Positions 1 to 9,051 of a stretch of 64,000 bases of DNA are shown piece by piece. The notes below the pieces were generated by a model, which had not been told where the DNA came from, did not search any database, and saw only the letters and a program-made list of their open reading frames with translations. Source of the DNA: Gaiellasilicea sp963850995 (GTDB taxonomy: Bacteria; Actinomycetota; Thermoleophilia; Gaiellales; Gaiellaceae); assembly GCA_963850995.1 (NCBI GenBank), contig CAWKNQ010000004.1, forward strand, positions 310,001 to 374,000. Direction: 5' to 3'. Numbering within the stretch: the first letter of the stretch is position 1; every line of letters starts with the position of its first letter. The position numbers were made by a program, and so were the translations under genes.

Positions 1-627
1 GAGCAGCCAGGAACGGACGACCGAGCCATAGCGCCAGATCCCGGCGATCTCGGAGAGGTCGAGCTCGAACTCGCACTGGTTCAGCAGCTCGAAGCCCTCT
101 GCATACGCCTGCATGAGGCCGTACTCGATCCCGTTGTGCACCATCTTCGTGAAGTGGCCGGCGCCGGGCGTGCCGACGTGCGCCCAGCCGTCCTCAGGCG
201 CGAGCGCCTCGAAGATCGGCGTCAGCCGCTTCACCGGCGTCTTCAAGCCGCCGGCCATCAGGCAGAAGCCCACTTCGAGCCCCCAGATCCCGCCCGAGAC
301 GCCGACGTCGACGAATGAGACCTTCTTCTTCTTCGCCTCGCCGTGCCGCCGCAGCGAGTCCTTGAAGTTGGAGTTGCCGCCGTCGACGATCGTATCGCCG
401 GGCTCGAGGATTTTGAGCAGCTTCTGGAAGGTGTCCTCGGTGATCTCGCCCGACGGCACCATCAGCCAGACGTGCCGCGGTACATCGAGCTGCTTCGCGA
501 GCCCTCCCAGCGACTTCGCCGTCGACTTCACCTTCGGGTCGTAGGTCTTGATCTCATGGCCGTGCTGCTCGAGCCGCTTCGTCATCCCCGAGCCCATCCG
601 GCCGAGGCCCACCATTCCGAGTTGCAT
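1..627 (-). CDS. gnd: 6-phosphogluconate dehydrogenase, decarboxylating (3' end outside window)
   Basis: Oxidises and decarboxylates 6-phosphogluconate to ribulose 5-phosphate in the cytosolic pentose phosphate pathway. The first 209 codons are present; the C-terminal part lies beyond the window edge. Seen: N-terminal Rossmann motif GLGRMG at residues 7-12, the substrate-loop motif DGGNSNFKDS, SGGIWGLEVG, and HFTKMVHNGIEYG with the catalytic Lys. The style resembles the short (about 300 residue) YqeC-type enzymes, but the missing end prevents a firm subclass call. Start ATG 627-625 is preceded by GGAAGGGG, which belongs to the terminal repeat of the adjacent fold-back element. It is last in the minus-strand order rpiB-tal-pgi-gnd. 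Confidence 0.93.
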   Translation of the reverse strand, partial: MQLGMVGLGRMGSGMTKRLEQHGHEIKTYDPKVKSTAKSLGGLAKQLDVPRHVWLMVPSGEITEDTFQKLLKILEPGDTIVDGGNSNFKDSLRRHGEAKKKKVSFVDVGVSGGIWGLEVGFCLMAGGLKTPVKRLTPIFEALAPEDGWAHVGTPGAGHFTKMVHNGIEYGLMQAYAEGFELLNQCEFELDLSEIAGIWRYGSVVRSWLL

Positions 628-628
628 C

Positions 629-792
629 AGTGCCCCTTCCAGTAACGATTTCGCGGCTCTGGCGAGTGCCCAGGGCCGTCAGGCAAGGACGCAGGGAGTG
701 CCAATATGCGGGCATATTGGCGCGACTGAGGACGCCGCATGACGGTTCTGGGCGCCGCCAGAGGCGCACTAATTGTTGCTGGAAGGGGCACT
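629..792. mobile_element. 164-bp fold-back (MITE-like) palindromic element
   Basis: Two 81-nt arms (629-709 and 712-792) are imperfect inverted copies around a GG centre. The outer 14 bases (AGTGCCCCTTCCAG against its partner) match at 14 of 14. The central perfect palindrome is CCAATATGC-GG-GCATATTGG (701-720). The middle of the arms is less well paired and contains a one-base offset. There is no reading frame of its own and no clear target-site duplication. The pgi frame runs nine codons into one end and uses a TAG at 771-769; the other end supplies the ribosome binding site of gnd. Without a second copy in the window, calling it mobile is inference; a large operon-internal hairpin is the alternative. 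Confidence 0.6.
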
Positions 793-2139
793 TACGTCCT
801 CCAATCGGATGCGAATGACGCGGCGGCCGCGTTCCTCCAGCGCGGCGAAGTCGCCGGCCGCCTGTGAGCGAAGGAGGCGGCTGAAGCCGAAGTCCCGTCC
901 GGGGATCGGCAGCTCGTCGCCGGTCTCGTCGACGACCTGGACGAAGAGCCCAGTGTTGGGCCCGCCTTTGTGGAGCTGGCCGGTCGAGTGCAGGTAGCGA
1001 GGGCCGAGGCCGCTCGTGACGACGCACCCCGTCTCGCGCGCGCGAGCGACGAGCGGCTCGAGCTCGACCTCGCGGGCCGGGTCGATGAAGGCTTGGATCG
1101 CGACGTAATCCCCCGGTACTGCCTGGGCCAACAACTCATCGACCGATCCGGCCGGATAGAGCGCGACATCGTCGCGCTCCAGCACCTCGTTCGTCTTGTC
1201 CTTCGCCGCCTGCACGTCCGGCTGGTCGAACGGGTTGATCCCGAGCACGTGGCCCGCGACCGCGGTGGCGAACTCCCACCGAAACCACTCCGCTCCGAGC
1301 TCGTACGGGTCGCCGACCTCGACCTCGCCGCGCTGGCGGTCGGCCCCGTCGGCGGCCTCGCCGGGTGCCGGGACGAGACCCTTCCCCTGCTTGCCCGTCG
1401 ACTCCGCCAGCAGCTGCTCGGCCCAGAGGCCGAAGCCGGACGGGTCGTCGTCGAGGCAGACCTTGTCCCGGCCGGCTCTCCAGCCCTCGCCGAGCCGGAG
1501 GCCGAGCTCGAGCCCGGGGTTACCCTCGTCGCCCCGGCACGCTTCGGCCGTCTCCGCAGCGGCGTCGAGAAAACGCTCGAGGTCGACGCCCAGGAGCGCC
1601 GCCGGCACGATCCCGAACATCGAGAGCGCCGAGTAGCGGCCGCCCACTTCGGGCTCGCCCGCGAACATGGCGCGGAACCCGCACTCGTTGGCGAGGTGCT
1701 CGAGCTCCGATCCGGGGTCCGTCACGGCGACGAACTGCGCGCCCCGGCCGCCGCTGCGCGCCCAGAAGTAGTCGAGGTGGGACCGGGTCTCGATCGTGGA
1801 GCCCGACTTGGAGGAGACGAGGAAGAGCGTGCGCTCGAGCTCGACGCTCGTCTCGAGCCGGCGGATGGCCGCCGGGTGGGTCGTGTCGAGCACGTGGAAG
1901 GACGTGCCGCCGAAGGCGCGGCGCAGCACCTCGGGCGCGAGCGAGGACCCGCCCATGCCGAGGAGGACGACGTCGTCGAACTGGTCGTCGGCCGCCTCGG
2001 CGAACGCGTGCAGCTCGCCGAGATGCGGACGGACCCGCGAGTGCACGTCGAGCCAGCCGAGCCAACGGTCCTCGCCCGAGCCGGTCCAAACGGACGCGTC
2101 GTAGGCCCAGATCCGCTCGACGATCGACGCTTCGCTCAC
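769..2139 (-). CDS. pgi: glucose-6-phosphate isomerase
   Basis: Interconverts glucose 6-phosphate and fructose 6-phosphate. The protein has 456 residues, normal for the compact actinobacterial form. Seen: GMGGSSLAPE at about 61-70, SSKSGSTIET at about 109-118 (the phosphosugar-binding signature), AESTGKQGKG, and the C-terminal GPRYLHSTGQLHKGG stretch with the conserved His and Lys. The GTG start (2139-2137) overlaps the tal stop as GTGA, so translation is coupled. The last nine residues (VSAPSSNN region) and the stop are encoded inside the fold-back element at 629-792, so the native C-terminus was probably altered by its arrival. Confidence 0.93.
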   Translation of the reverse strand: MSEASIVERIWAYDASVWTGSGEDRWLGWLDVHSRVRPHLGELHAFAEAADDQFDDVVLLGMGGSSLAPEVLRRAFGGTSFHVLDTTHPAAIRRLETSVELERTLFLVSSKSGSTIETRSHLDYFWARSGGRGAQFVAVTDPGSELEHLANECGFRAMFAGEPEVGGRYSALSMFGIVPAALLGVDLERFLDAAAETAEACRGDEGNPGLELGLRLGEGWRAGRDKVCLDDDPSGFGLWAEQLLAESTGKQGKGLVPAPGEAADGADRQRGEVEVGDPYELGAEWFRWEFATAVAGHVLGINPFDQPDVQAAKDKTNEVLERDDVALYPAGSVDELLAQAVPGDYVAIQAFIDPAREVELEPLVARARETGCVVTSGLGPRYLHSTGQLHKGGPNTGLFVQVVDETGDELPIPGRDFGFSRLLRSQAAGDFAALEERGRRVIRIRLEDVSAPSSNN

Positions 2140-3234
2140 GCCGGAGCGAGCTCGCTCCGCTTCGCCCGGATCCCGTCCAGAAGCTCCTCGAAGGAGTCGG
2201 AGAACTTCTCCACTCCCTCGCGCTCGAGCGTGTCGGTGACGTCGTCGTAGTCGACCCCGGCCCGTTCGAGGGCGTCGAACACGGCGCGCGCGTCGTCGAG
2301 CCCCTGCTCGAGCGTGCCGGCGACCGTGCCGTGGTCCTGGAAGGCCTCGATCGTCTCCACCGGCATCGTGTTCACCGTCGCCGGCCCGATCAGCTCGTCG
2401 ACGTACATCGTGTCCGGATAGTCCGGGTTCTTGGTCGAGGTGGACGCCCACAGGCAGCGCTGCGGCGTCGCGCCCTTGGCGGCGAGCGCCTCCCACCGCG
2501 GCCCGGCGAAGAGCTCCTCGTAGCGCGCGTAGGCGAGCTTGGCGTTTGCGATCGCCAGCTTCCCGCGCAGCTCCGGCGCGTGCTCGAGGCGCTTGTCCGC
2601 CTCGGTGTCGACCCGGGAGACGAAGAACGACGCGACCGAGGCCACGCGCGTGGGATCGCCGCCTCCCTCGACCAGCCGCTCCAGCCCCTTGATGTACGCC
2701 TCGGCGACGGCGGCGTAGCGGTCGAGCGAGAAGATCAGCGTGACGTTGATCGAGCGGCCGCGCGAGATGCACTCCTCGATCGCGCCGAGGCCGGGCTCGG
2801 TCGCGGGGATCTTGACGAACAGGTTCGGCCGGTCGATCCACTCGTGCAGGCGGATGCGCCTCCTCGATCGTGGCGTCCTGCTCGTACGCGAGCGTCGGAT
2901 CGACCTCCATCGAGACGTAGCCGTCCTTGCCGCTGCCGCCGTCCCAGACCGGCCGGAGCACGTCGCACGCCTCCTGGATGTCCTCGACGGCGAGCCGGTA
3001 GAAGACTTCCTTCGGCTCCTGCTCGTCCTGCAGGACCTCGCGGAGCTGCTCGTCGTACCAGGTGCCGCCGGCGAGGGCTTTCTGGAAGATCGTCGGGTTC
3101 GAGGTGACGCCGACGACGGCGTCCTCGCGGATCAGCTTCTCGAGGAAGCCGTTCTGAAGCCACTCGCGCGAGATCGAGTCGATCCAGACCGACTGTCCCC
3201 GCTCAGAGAGCTCGTGCAATCTCGATTCAGCCAT
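2136..3234 (-). CDS. tal: transaldolase (single-base frameshift near 2857)
   Basis: Transfers dihydroxyacetone units between sugar phosphates in the non-oxidative pentose phosphate pathway. ATG at 3234-3232. The N-terminal part carries GVTSNPTIFQKA. The rest is in another frame and carries ASTSTKNPDY with the Schiff-base Lys, then ELIGPATVNTMP. The switch is near 2854-2860: removing one C from GCGCATCCG restores the expected run EEAIRLHEWIDRPNLFVKIP. Length without the extra base is 366 codons, typical of the TalB-like actinobacterial family. The start overlaps the rpiB stop, and its end overlaps pgi. A true pseudogene is possible, but flawless coding on both sides favours a sequence error. 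Confidence 0.88.
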
Positions 3235-3683
3235 GACCAGCCCTTTCCATCAGCTCGACCTTCTGCAGTCTCTTGACATAACGCTCGCCGCCGTCAAACC
3301 GTGCCGCGAGGAACGCGCGCACGAGCTCGGCCGCCAGCTCGGCGCCCACGATCTCGGAGCCGAGGCAGAGCACGTTCATGTCGTCGTGCTCGACACCCTG
3401 GTGCGCGGAGTAGGTGTCATGGCAGATCGCGGCGCGGATTCCGTCGAGCTTGCAGGCCGCGATCGATGCGCCGACTCCGGAGCCGCAGACGAGGATCCCG
3501 CGCTCCGCGTCACCGCGCTGGATCGCCTCGCCGAGCTGCTCGTGCCTTGTCCGGGTAGTCGACCCGTTCGGCGTCGGTGTCTGTACCCAGGTCGACGGTC
3601 TCGTGCCCGAGGCCGGCGAGCTCAGCGAGCACGCGCTCGCGCAGCTTCACGCCGCGATGGTCGAACGCGACCGCGATCCTCAT
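3227..3683 (-). CDS. rpiB: ribose-5-phosphate isomerase B (frameshift near 3547)
   Basis: Interconverts ribose 5-phosphate and ribulose 5-phosphate. ATG 3683-3681 gives MRIAVAFDHRGVKLRERV, the RpiB N-terminus. The first frame holds to VDYPDKA; the second starts at EQLGEAIQRGDAERGILVCG and continues with GSGVGASIAACK (active-site region) and HDTYSAHQGVEHDDMNVLCL. The total length is a multiple of three plus one, consistent with one extra or two lost bases at about 3545-3550. It is the first gene of the minus-strand operon. The intergenic gap to the divergent tkt is only 43 bp and must hold both promoters. Confidence 0.88.
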
Positions 3684-3726
3684 CGCGGTTACGTTACGGC
3701 AAACCGGAAACGGGAAGCGGGAGGCC

Positions 3727-5566
3727 ATGGACGAGCACGAGCTCTGGCGGGAGCTGGGACAGCAGCTGCGGGTCGACGCGGTGCGCGCGAGCGCGAAGGC
3801 GGGCTCCGGTCATCCGACCTCGTCGATGTCGGCGGCCGATCTCGCCGCCGTCCTCCTCGCCGCTCACTTCCGCTACGACTTCGACGAGCCGCGCAGCCCC
3901 GCCAACGACCGGCTCGTTTTCTCGAAAGGGCACGCGTCGCCGCTCGTCTATGGCCTCTTCCGCGCCGCAGGCGTCGTCTCGGAGGAGGAGTTCCTCACCT
4001 ACCGGCAGTTCGGCTCGCGGCTCGAGGGACACCCGACACCGGTGCTCCCCTGGGTCGACGTCGCCACCGGCTCGCTCGGCCAGGGTCTCCCGATCGGCGT
4101 CGGCATGGCGCTCGCCGGCAAGAAGCTCGACCGGCTCCCGTTCCGGGTCTGGGTGATCTGCGGCGACAGCGAGATGGCCGAGGGATCGATGTGGGAGGCG
4201 GCCGAGCACGCCGCCTTCTACGAGCTCGACAACCTGACCGCGATCGTCGACGTGAACCGGCTCGGCCAGCGCGGCGAGACGATGCACGGCTGGGATCTCT
4301 CCTCGTACTCCGAGCGTTTCCGCGCGTTCGGCTGGCACGCGGTCGAGATCGACGGGCACGACGTCGCCCAGATCGACGCGGCCTACCGCGAGGCGGAGGC
4401 GACCACCGGTCGTCCGACCGCGATCGTCGCCAAGACGATCAAGGGCAAGGGCTACTCGAAGCTCGAGAACCAGGGCGGCTGGCACGGCAAGGCAACCTCG
4501 GCCGAGGACGCCGAGGAGGCGCTTGCGGAGATGGGCGGGATCCGCAACCACGTCGTCTCGGTGCCGAAGCCGGACCACGGCGAGCCGCACCGCTTCGAGC
4601 CGGCGGCCATGGACTGGCCGCGCTACGACGTCGGCGCCAAGATCTCGACTCGCAAGGCGTACGGGGAGGCGCTTGCGGCGCTCGGCGGCGAGCGGGGAGA
4701 CGATCGTCGCGCTCGACGGCGAGGTGTCGAACTCGACCTTCGCCGAGATCTTCCGCGACGCGCACCCGGACCGGTTCTTCGAGATGTACATCGCCGAGCA
4801 GCAGATGGTCGCGGCGGCGGTCGGGATGCAGGTGCTGGGCTGGAAACCGTTCTGCTCCACGTTCGCCGCGTTCCTCTCCCGCGGCTACGACTTCGTCCGC
4901 ATGGCCGCGGTCAGCCGCGCGTCGCTCCGGCTGTGCGGCTCGCACGCGGGCGTCTCGATCGGCGAGGACGGCCCCTCCCAGATGGGCCTCGAAGACCTGG
5001 CCGAGTTCCGGGCGATCAACGGCTCGACCGTGCTCTACCCCTGCGACGGGAACCAGACCGCCAAGCTCGTGCGTGCGATGGCCGACCTCGAGGGCATCTC
5101 GTATCTCCGCACGACGCGCTCGGATACGGCCGTGCTGTACGGACCGGACGACGAGTTCCCGGTGGGCGGCTCGCGGACGCTACGCGAGGGAGACGACGTC
5201 ACCCTCGTGGCGGCCGGGATCACCGTGCACGAGGCGCTGCAGGCAGCGGACGCGCTCGCGGAGGACGGCATCTCGGCTCGGGTGGTCGACTGCTATTCGG
5301 TCAAGCCGATCGACACGGACACACTGCTCTCGCTCGCCGGCCCGATCGTGACGGTGGAGGACCACCGCGCCGAGGGTGGGCTCGGCGAGGCCGTGCTCGC
5401 CGCGCTCGCGGAGGGCGGCTCGTCGTCGCGCGTGTCGGTGCTCGCCGTCCGTGAGCTGCCGAGGTCGGGCAAGCCGGCCGAGTTGCTCGCGGCCGCCGGG
5501 ATCGACGCGGCGGCCATCGCCGACGCCGCGCGGCGGCTCGTCCGGGAAGAGGCCGCCGTCTCGTAG
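3727..5566 (+). CDS. tkt: transketolase (frameshift near 4692)
   Basis: Thiamine-diphosphate enzyme that moves two-carbon units between sugar phosphates. ATG 3727 follows GGGAGG. N-terminal TPP domain: GSGHPTSSMSAADL, VFSKGHASP, GSLGQGLPIGVG and GDSEMAEGSMWEAAEHA followed by IVDVN. After the shift the pyrimidine domain starts at SGETIVALDGEVSNSTF, then EMYIAEQQMVAAAVGMQ and HAGVSIGEDGPSQMG; the C-terminal domain follows from about residue 480. It is about 612 residues long, like the compact (vertebrate/archaeal-like) transketolases rather than the 660-residue E. coli type. The reading frame changes at about 4690-4696, fitting one extra base. Divergent from rpiB-tal-pgi-gnd, together forming the pentose phosphate set. 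Confidence 0.92.
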
Positions 5567-5590
5567 AGCCGAGCCCACCGTCACTACGCT

Positions 5591-7445
5591 GTGACGGTGG
5601 CCGTCTTGATCGCATCGTCGCTCCGGAAGGAGCATTCCGGCGACCCGCTCTTCGACGGCGTCTCGTTCAAGGTCGAGCGCCGCGACCGGCTCGCGCTCGC
5701 GGGGCCGAACGGGGCCGGCAAGACGACTCTGCTCCGCGCGCTGATCGGCGAGACGGAGCTCGCCGGCGGCGAGCTCGCGTGGGAGAAGGGCGCCCGCGTC
5801 GCGCTCCACGACCAGAGGCCGCCGCGGCTGGGCGGCTTCACGCTGCGTGAGTACGCCCTCTCCGGCGCGGCTGACCTGGTCGAGACCGAGCGGGAGCTGC
5901 GCCGGCTCGAGGAGGCGATGGCGGGCGGCGACCACGCTCCCGAGACGCTCCGCCGCTACGGCGAGGCGCAGGTGCGGCTCGAGCACGCGGGCGGCTACAG
6001 CTGGCGCGACCACGCGACCGCCGTCCTCCGCGGGCTCGGCTTCGCCGACGCCGACCTCGACCGCGGGCCTCGAGACGTTTTCCGGCGGAGAGCTGACGCG
6101 CGCCTCGCTCGCGCGCGCGCTCTCCGGCGGCCCTGACCTGCTCCTGCTGGACGAGCCCACGAACCACCTGGACATGGAGTCGATGGAGTGGCTGGAGCAG
6201 GAGCTGTCGACAATCGACGCGGCCGTCATCCTCGTCGCGCACGACCGCTGGTTCCTCGAGTCGGTCGGCACCGCCGTGCTCGAGCTCGAGGGCGGCCGCT
6301 CGACGTACTTCCCCGGCAAGTGGCACGTCTGGCGCCAGGAGAAGGCGGCCCGGCTCGCCAACCAGGCGAGGTGGGCCGAGCGGCAGGCCGAGGACATCGC
6401 GCGCCTCGAGCGCTTCGTCGCCCGCTTCCGGTACGGGACGAAGTCGCGTCAGGCGCAGGCGAAGCTGAAGCAGATCGCCCGGATCGAGGCCGTGCGCGTC
6501 GAGGCGCCGCGAGCCGGCCGGCGCACGCTCGGCTTCGAGTTCCTCAAGCCCGCGCGCAGCGGGCGGGTCGTCCTCACCGCAGAGGAGTTCGACCTCGCCG
6601 CGGGCGAGAAGCAGCTGCTCCGGGATGCCGAGCTCGTGCTCGAGCGCGGCGAGCACGTCGCGCTGATCGGGCCGAACGGCTCCGGGAAGTCGACCCTGCT
6701 CGAGGCGATCGTGAACGGCGCAGTCGGCCGGCTCGGCCACGGCGTCGAGCTCGCGTACTTCTCCCAGCACGAGGTCGAGCTCGACGAGCGAGGCAGCGTG
6801 CTCGAGTGCGCGATGGGCGCGACCGGCCTGCAGCGCACACAGGCACAGGCGCTGCTCGGGCGCTTTCTCTTCTCCGGCTGGGACGAGCACGAGAAGCCCG
6901 TCGTCGCGCTCTCGGGCGGCGAGCGGCGCCGGCTGGCGCTAGCGCTCGTCGTCGCCTCGGGCGCGAACTTCCTCGTCCTGGACGAGCCGACGAACCACCT
7001 CGACCTCGAGAGCCGCGAGGCGCTCGAGGCGGCGCTCGAGGCGTTCCCGGGCACGGTGCTGCTCGTGTCCCACGACCGCGCCGTGCTCGACGCGGTCGCC
7101 GAGCGGATCGTCGCGGTCGAGCACGGCACGCTCCGTTCGTATCCGGGTGGCTGGGCCGACTACGCCCGCATTCGCGCCGGCGAGGACGCACCGGCGGCTC
7201 CCGTGCCGAAGGAGCGCAAGGAGAAGCCGCGCGCGGAGAAGCCGAAGCGGCCGCGACCGAGCGAGCTCGAGCTCGTCGAGGGCTCGATCCAGGAGCGCGA
7301 GCTCGAGCTCGCCGCGCTCGAGCGGCGCCTGGCCGAGGACTGGGGCGACGTCGACCTGCTCGCGGCTCACAGGGCCGCCCGCGACGAGCTCCAGGGCCTG
7401 CTCGCCCGCTGGGAGGAGCTGTTCGAGTCCGCGCAGCAGGTGTGA
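5591..7445 (+). CDS. ABC-F family ATPase (frameshift near 6067)
   Basis: Cytosolic twin ATPase without membrane segments; ABC-F proteins act on the ribosome (translation factors or antibiotic protection). Cassette 1: GPNGAGKTT, then after the shift SGGELTRASLARAL and LLLLDEPTNHLD. Cassette 2: GPNGSGKST, LSGGERRRLALAL, FLVLDEPTNHLD. Between them lies the basic linker with KSRQAQAKLKQIARIE. A charged C-terminal tail (about 80 residues, rich in K, E and R) is probably coiled. The frame changes at GGGCCTCGAG (6066-6070), where dropping one base gives DRGLETFSGGEL. It starts at GTG 5591 (GTG 5597 is possible). Not the same subfamily as the EttA-like protein at 53729. Confidence 0.88.
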
Positions 7446-7475
7446 CCGAACAGCGTCCGGCGGCGTAGGAACGGT

Positions 7476-7997
7476 GTGCAGGCGATGACGCTTCCCGCCC
7501 GGAACCAGCCCGCCTGGTCGACGTCGTTCGCCGCGACAGCTGAGGAGCACCTCGACGACGTGTACGGCTATCTCGTCTATTTGACTCGCGACCGCTCGCT
7601 CGCCGAGGATCTCGCGGCGGACACGTTCGAGAAGGCGCTGCGCCAGTGGCGCCGCTTCGACCCGCGCCGCGGCAGCGCCCGCACCTGGCTCTGCCAGATC
7701 GCACGCACGACGGCGCTCGACTGGTTTCGCGCCGAGGAGCGCCGGCAGCGGCGCGAGCAGCGGGTTGCCGCGCCGGAGCAGGTCGACGCCTCGTTCGCCG
7801 AAGGCCTGTCGCCCGACCTGGAGGCCGGGCTCGCAGCCCTCTCCGCCGGTGAGCGCGAGGTGATCGCGCTCCGCGTCCTGCTCGACCTCGACGGCGACGA
7901 GGCGGCGCGAGTGCTGGGAGTCAGCCCGACCGCAGTCTCGACCCGCCTTTCACGAGCCCTGAAGAAGCTGGAGGAGAAGGTGAGCATCCATGTCTGA
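7476..7997 (+). CDS. ECF-type RNA polymerase sigma factor
   Basis: Directs RNA polymerase to a small regulon. It has about 173 residues: region 2 (YGYLVYLTRDRSLAEDLAADTFEKAL, WLCQIARTTALDWFR) and region 4 (LSAGEREVIALRVLLDLDGDEAARVLGVSPTAVSTRL) with the helix-turn-helix. Start is GTG 7476 or ATG 7485; neither has a strong ribosome binding site. The end overlaps the next gene by 8 nt, so the two are translationally coupled. The partner is a DUF4349 membrane protein in the position usually taken by an anti-sigma factor. Confidence 0.88.
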   Translation: MQAMTLPARNQPAWSTSFAATAEEHLDDVYGYLVYLTRDRSLAEDLAADTFEKALRQWRRFDPRRGSARTWLCQIARTTALDWFRAEERRQRREQRVAAPEQVDASFAEGLSPDLEAGLAALSAGEREVIALRVLLDLDGDEAARVLGVSPTAVSTRLSRALKKLEEKVSIHV

Positions 7998-9051
7998 GCA
8001 GCTGCTGCGCGAGCTCCGTGCCGCCAAGCCCGTCGCCCCCGCCGCCCTGCGCGAGCGCGTGCGCACGCTGTCCGTCCAGGAGCCGGCGCGCGAGCCCTTT
8101 CTCGCCCGACTCGGCCTGCTCCATTGGCGCCGACTCGTGCTCGTGGCCCCCGCGACGGTGGCCGTCGCGCTCGTCGCCGCGGGCGTGATCGGGCTCACGC
8201 GCGGCGACGTCGGCGGCGGCGTCGACGAAAAGACCGCGGTCGGCCGGGTCGAGAGCGAGAGCGCTCCCCCGACGGCCACGCTCGACGCCGAGACCAAGGC
8301 CGCGTCCCCGGAGCGGCTGGCGGCCCCGCCGGTCGCGGGCGACGCCTCGGGCGGCGCCGTCCCGCCCGCACCCGGTCAGCTGCAGCGCTACGAGGCCGAG
8401 CTGCGCCTGCAGGTCGACGACGTCGAGGCGCTCTCGTCCGCGACGAAGCGGGCGCAGCGGATCGCGCTCGCCCACGGCGGCTCGGTCGCCTCGCTCCAGT
8501 ACGACGCGCCCGCCGAGGGCGTCGGCGCCGCGCAGATCACGTTGCGCATCCCGACCGCCGAGGTGCAGAGCGCGCTCGCGGAGCTGTCCGCGCTCGGCAC
8601 GATCGTCGGCCAGCGCTACGGGATCGACGACCTGCAGCAGCAGGCCGACTCGCTCCAGCGCGAGATCGAGGCGACGCAGCGGCGGATCGCCGCCATCCTC
8701 GAGCAGCTCGAGTCGCCGAACCTGTCGGCCGCCGACCGGGCAGTGCTCCGGTCGCGCCTGTCGAACTCCCGCGCCGAGCTCACGCGGCTGCGCCAGGGGC
8801 TGAGCAGCACCCGCGCCGAAGCGCGGACGGCGACCGTCTACCTCACCCTGACGACCGAGGAGATCGAGCCCGGCGCGGTCGGGGGCGGCAGCCGCCTCGA
8901 CGGCGTCAAGGACGTGCTCGCCTGGGAGGCGATCGCACTGCTCTACGCCGCCGTCGTCCTCGGCCCGTTCGTCCTGGTCGGCCTGCTCGTCTGGCTCGTT
9001 CTCCGCCTGCTCCGCCGTCGCGAGACCGCACGCCTGCTCGAGCAGAACTAG
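7990..9051 (+). CDS. DUF4349 membrane protein, candidate anti-sigma factor
   Basis: 353 residues. The short cytosolic N-terminus (about 1-50, SEQLLRELRAAKPVAPAALRERV) precedes one membrane segment at about 52-72. A low-complexity linker leads to the DUF4349 domain (about 135-330) with a long coiled coil (QQQADSLQREIEATQRRIAAILEQLE), a second membrane segment near 320-342 and a basic cytosolic tail. No Cys/His zinc anti-sigma motif is visible. It overlaps the sigma factor gene, so an anti-sigma role is plausible from context; the family itself has no established biochemical role. It is convergent with the histidine kinase gene, and the two ends overlap within CTAG. Confidence 0.75.
   Translation: MSEQLLRELRAAKPVAPAALRERVRTLSVQEPAREPFLARLGLLHWRRLVLVAPATVAVALVAAGVIGLTRGDVGGGVDEKTAVGRVESESAPPTATLDAETKAASPERLAAPPVAGDASGGAVPPAPGQLQRYEAELRLQVDDVEALSSATKRAQRIALAHGGSVASLQYDAPAEGVGAAQITLRIPTAEVQSALAELSALGTIVGQRYGIDDLQQQADSLQREIEATQRRIAAILEQLESPNLSAADRAVLRSRLSNSRAELTRLRQGLSSTRAEARTATVYLTLTTEEIEPGAVGGGSRLDGVKDVLAWEAIALLYAAVVLGPFVLVGLLVWLVLRLLRRRETARLLEQN

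Noticed and set aside
769..3234. A single long frame suggesting a transaldolase-phosphoglucose isomerase fusion
   Set aside because: The middle of that frame is non-sense-like; the transaldolase C-terminus lies in another frame and ends with its own TGA overlapping a GTG start of pgi. It is two genes plus one frameshift.
7921..9047. Long C-terminal extension of the GAF histidine kinase across the sigma and DUF4349 genes
   Set aside because: It is antisense shadow of two well-supported genes; the kinase fold is complete at ELPLE.
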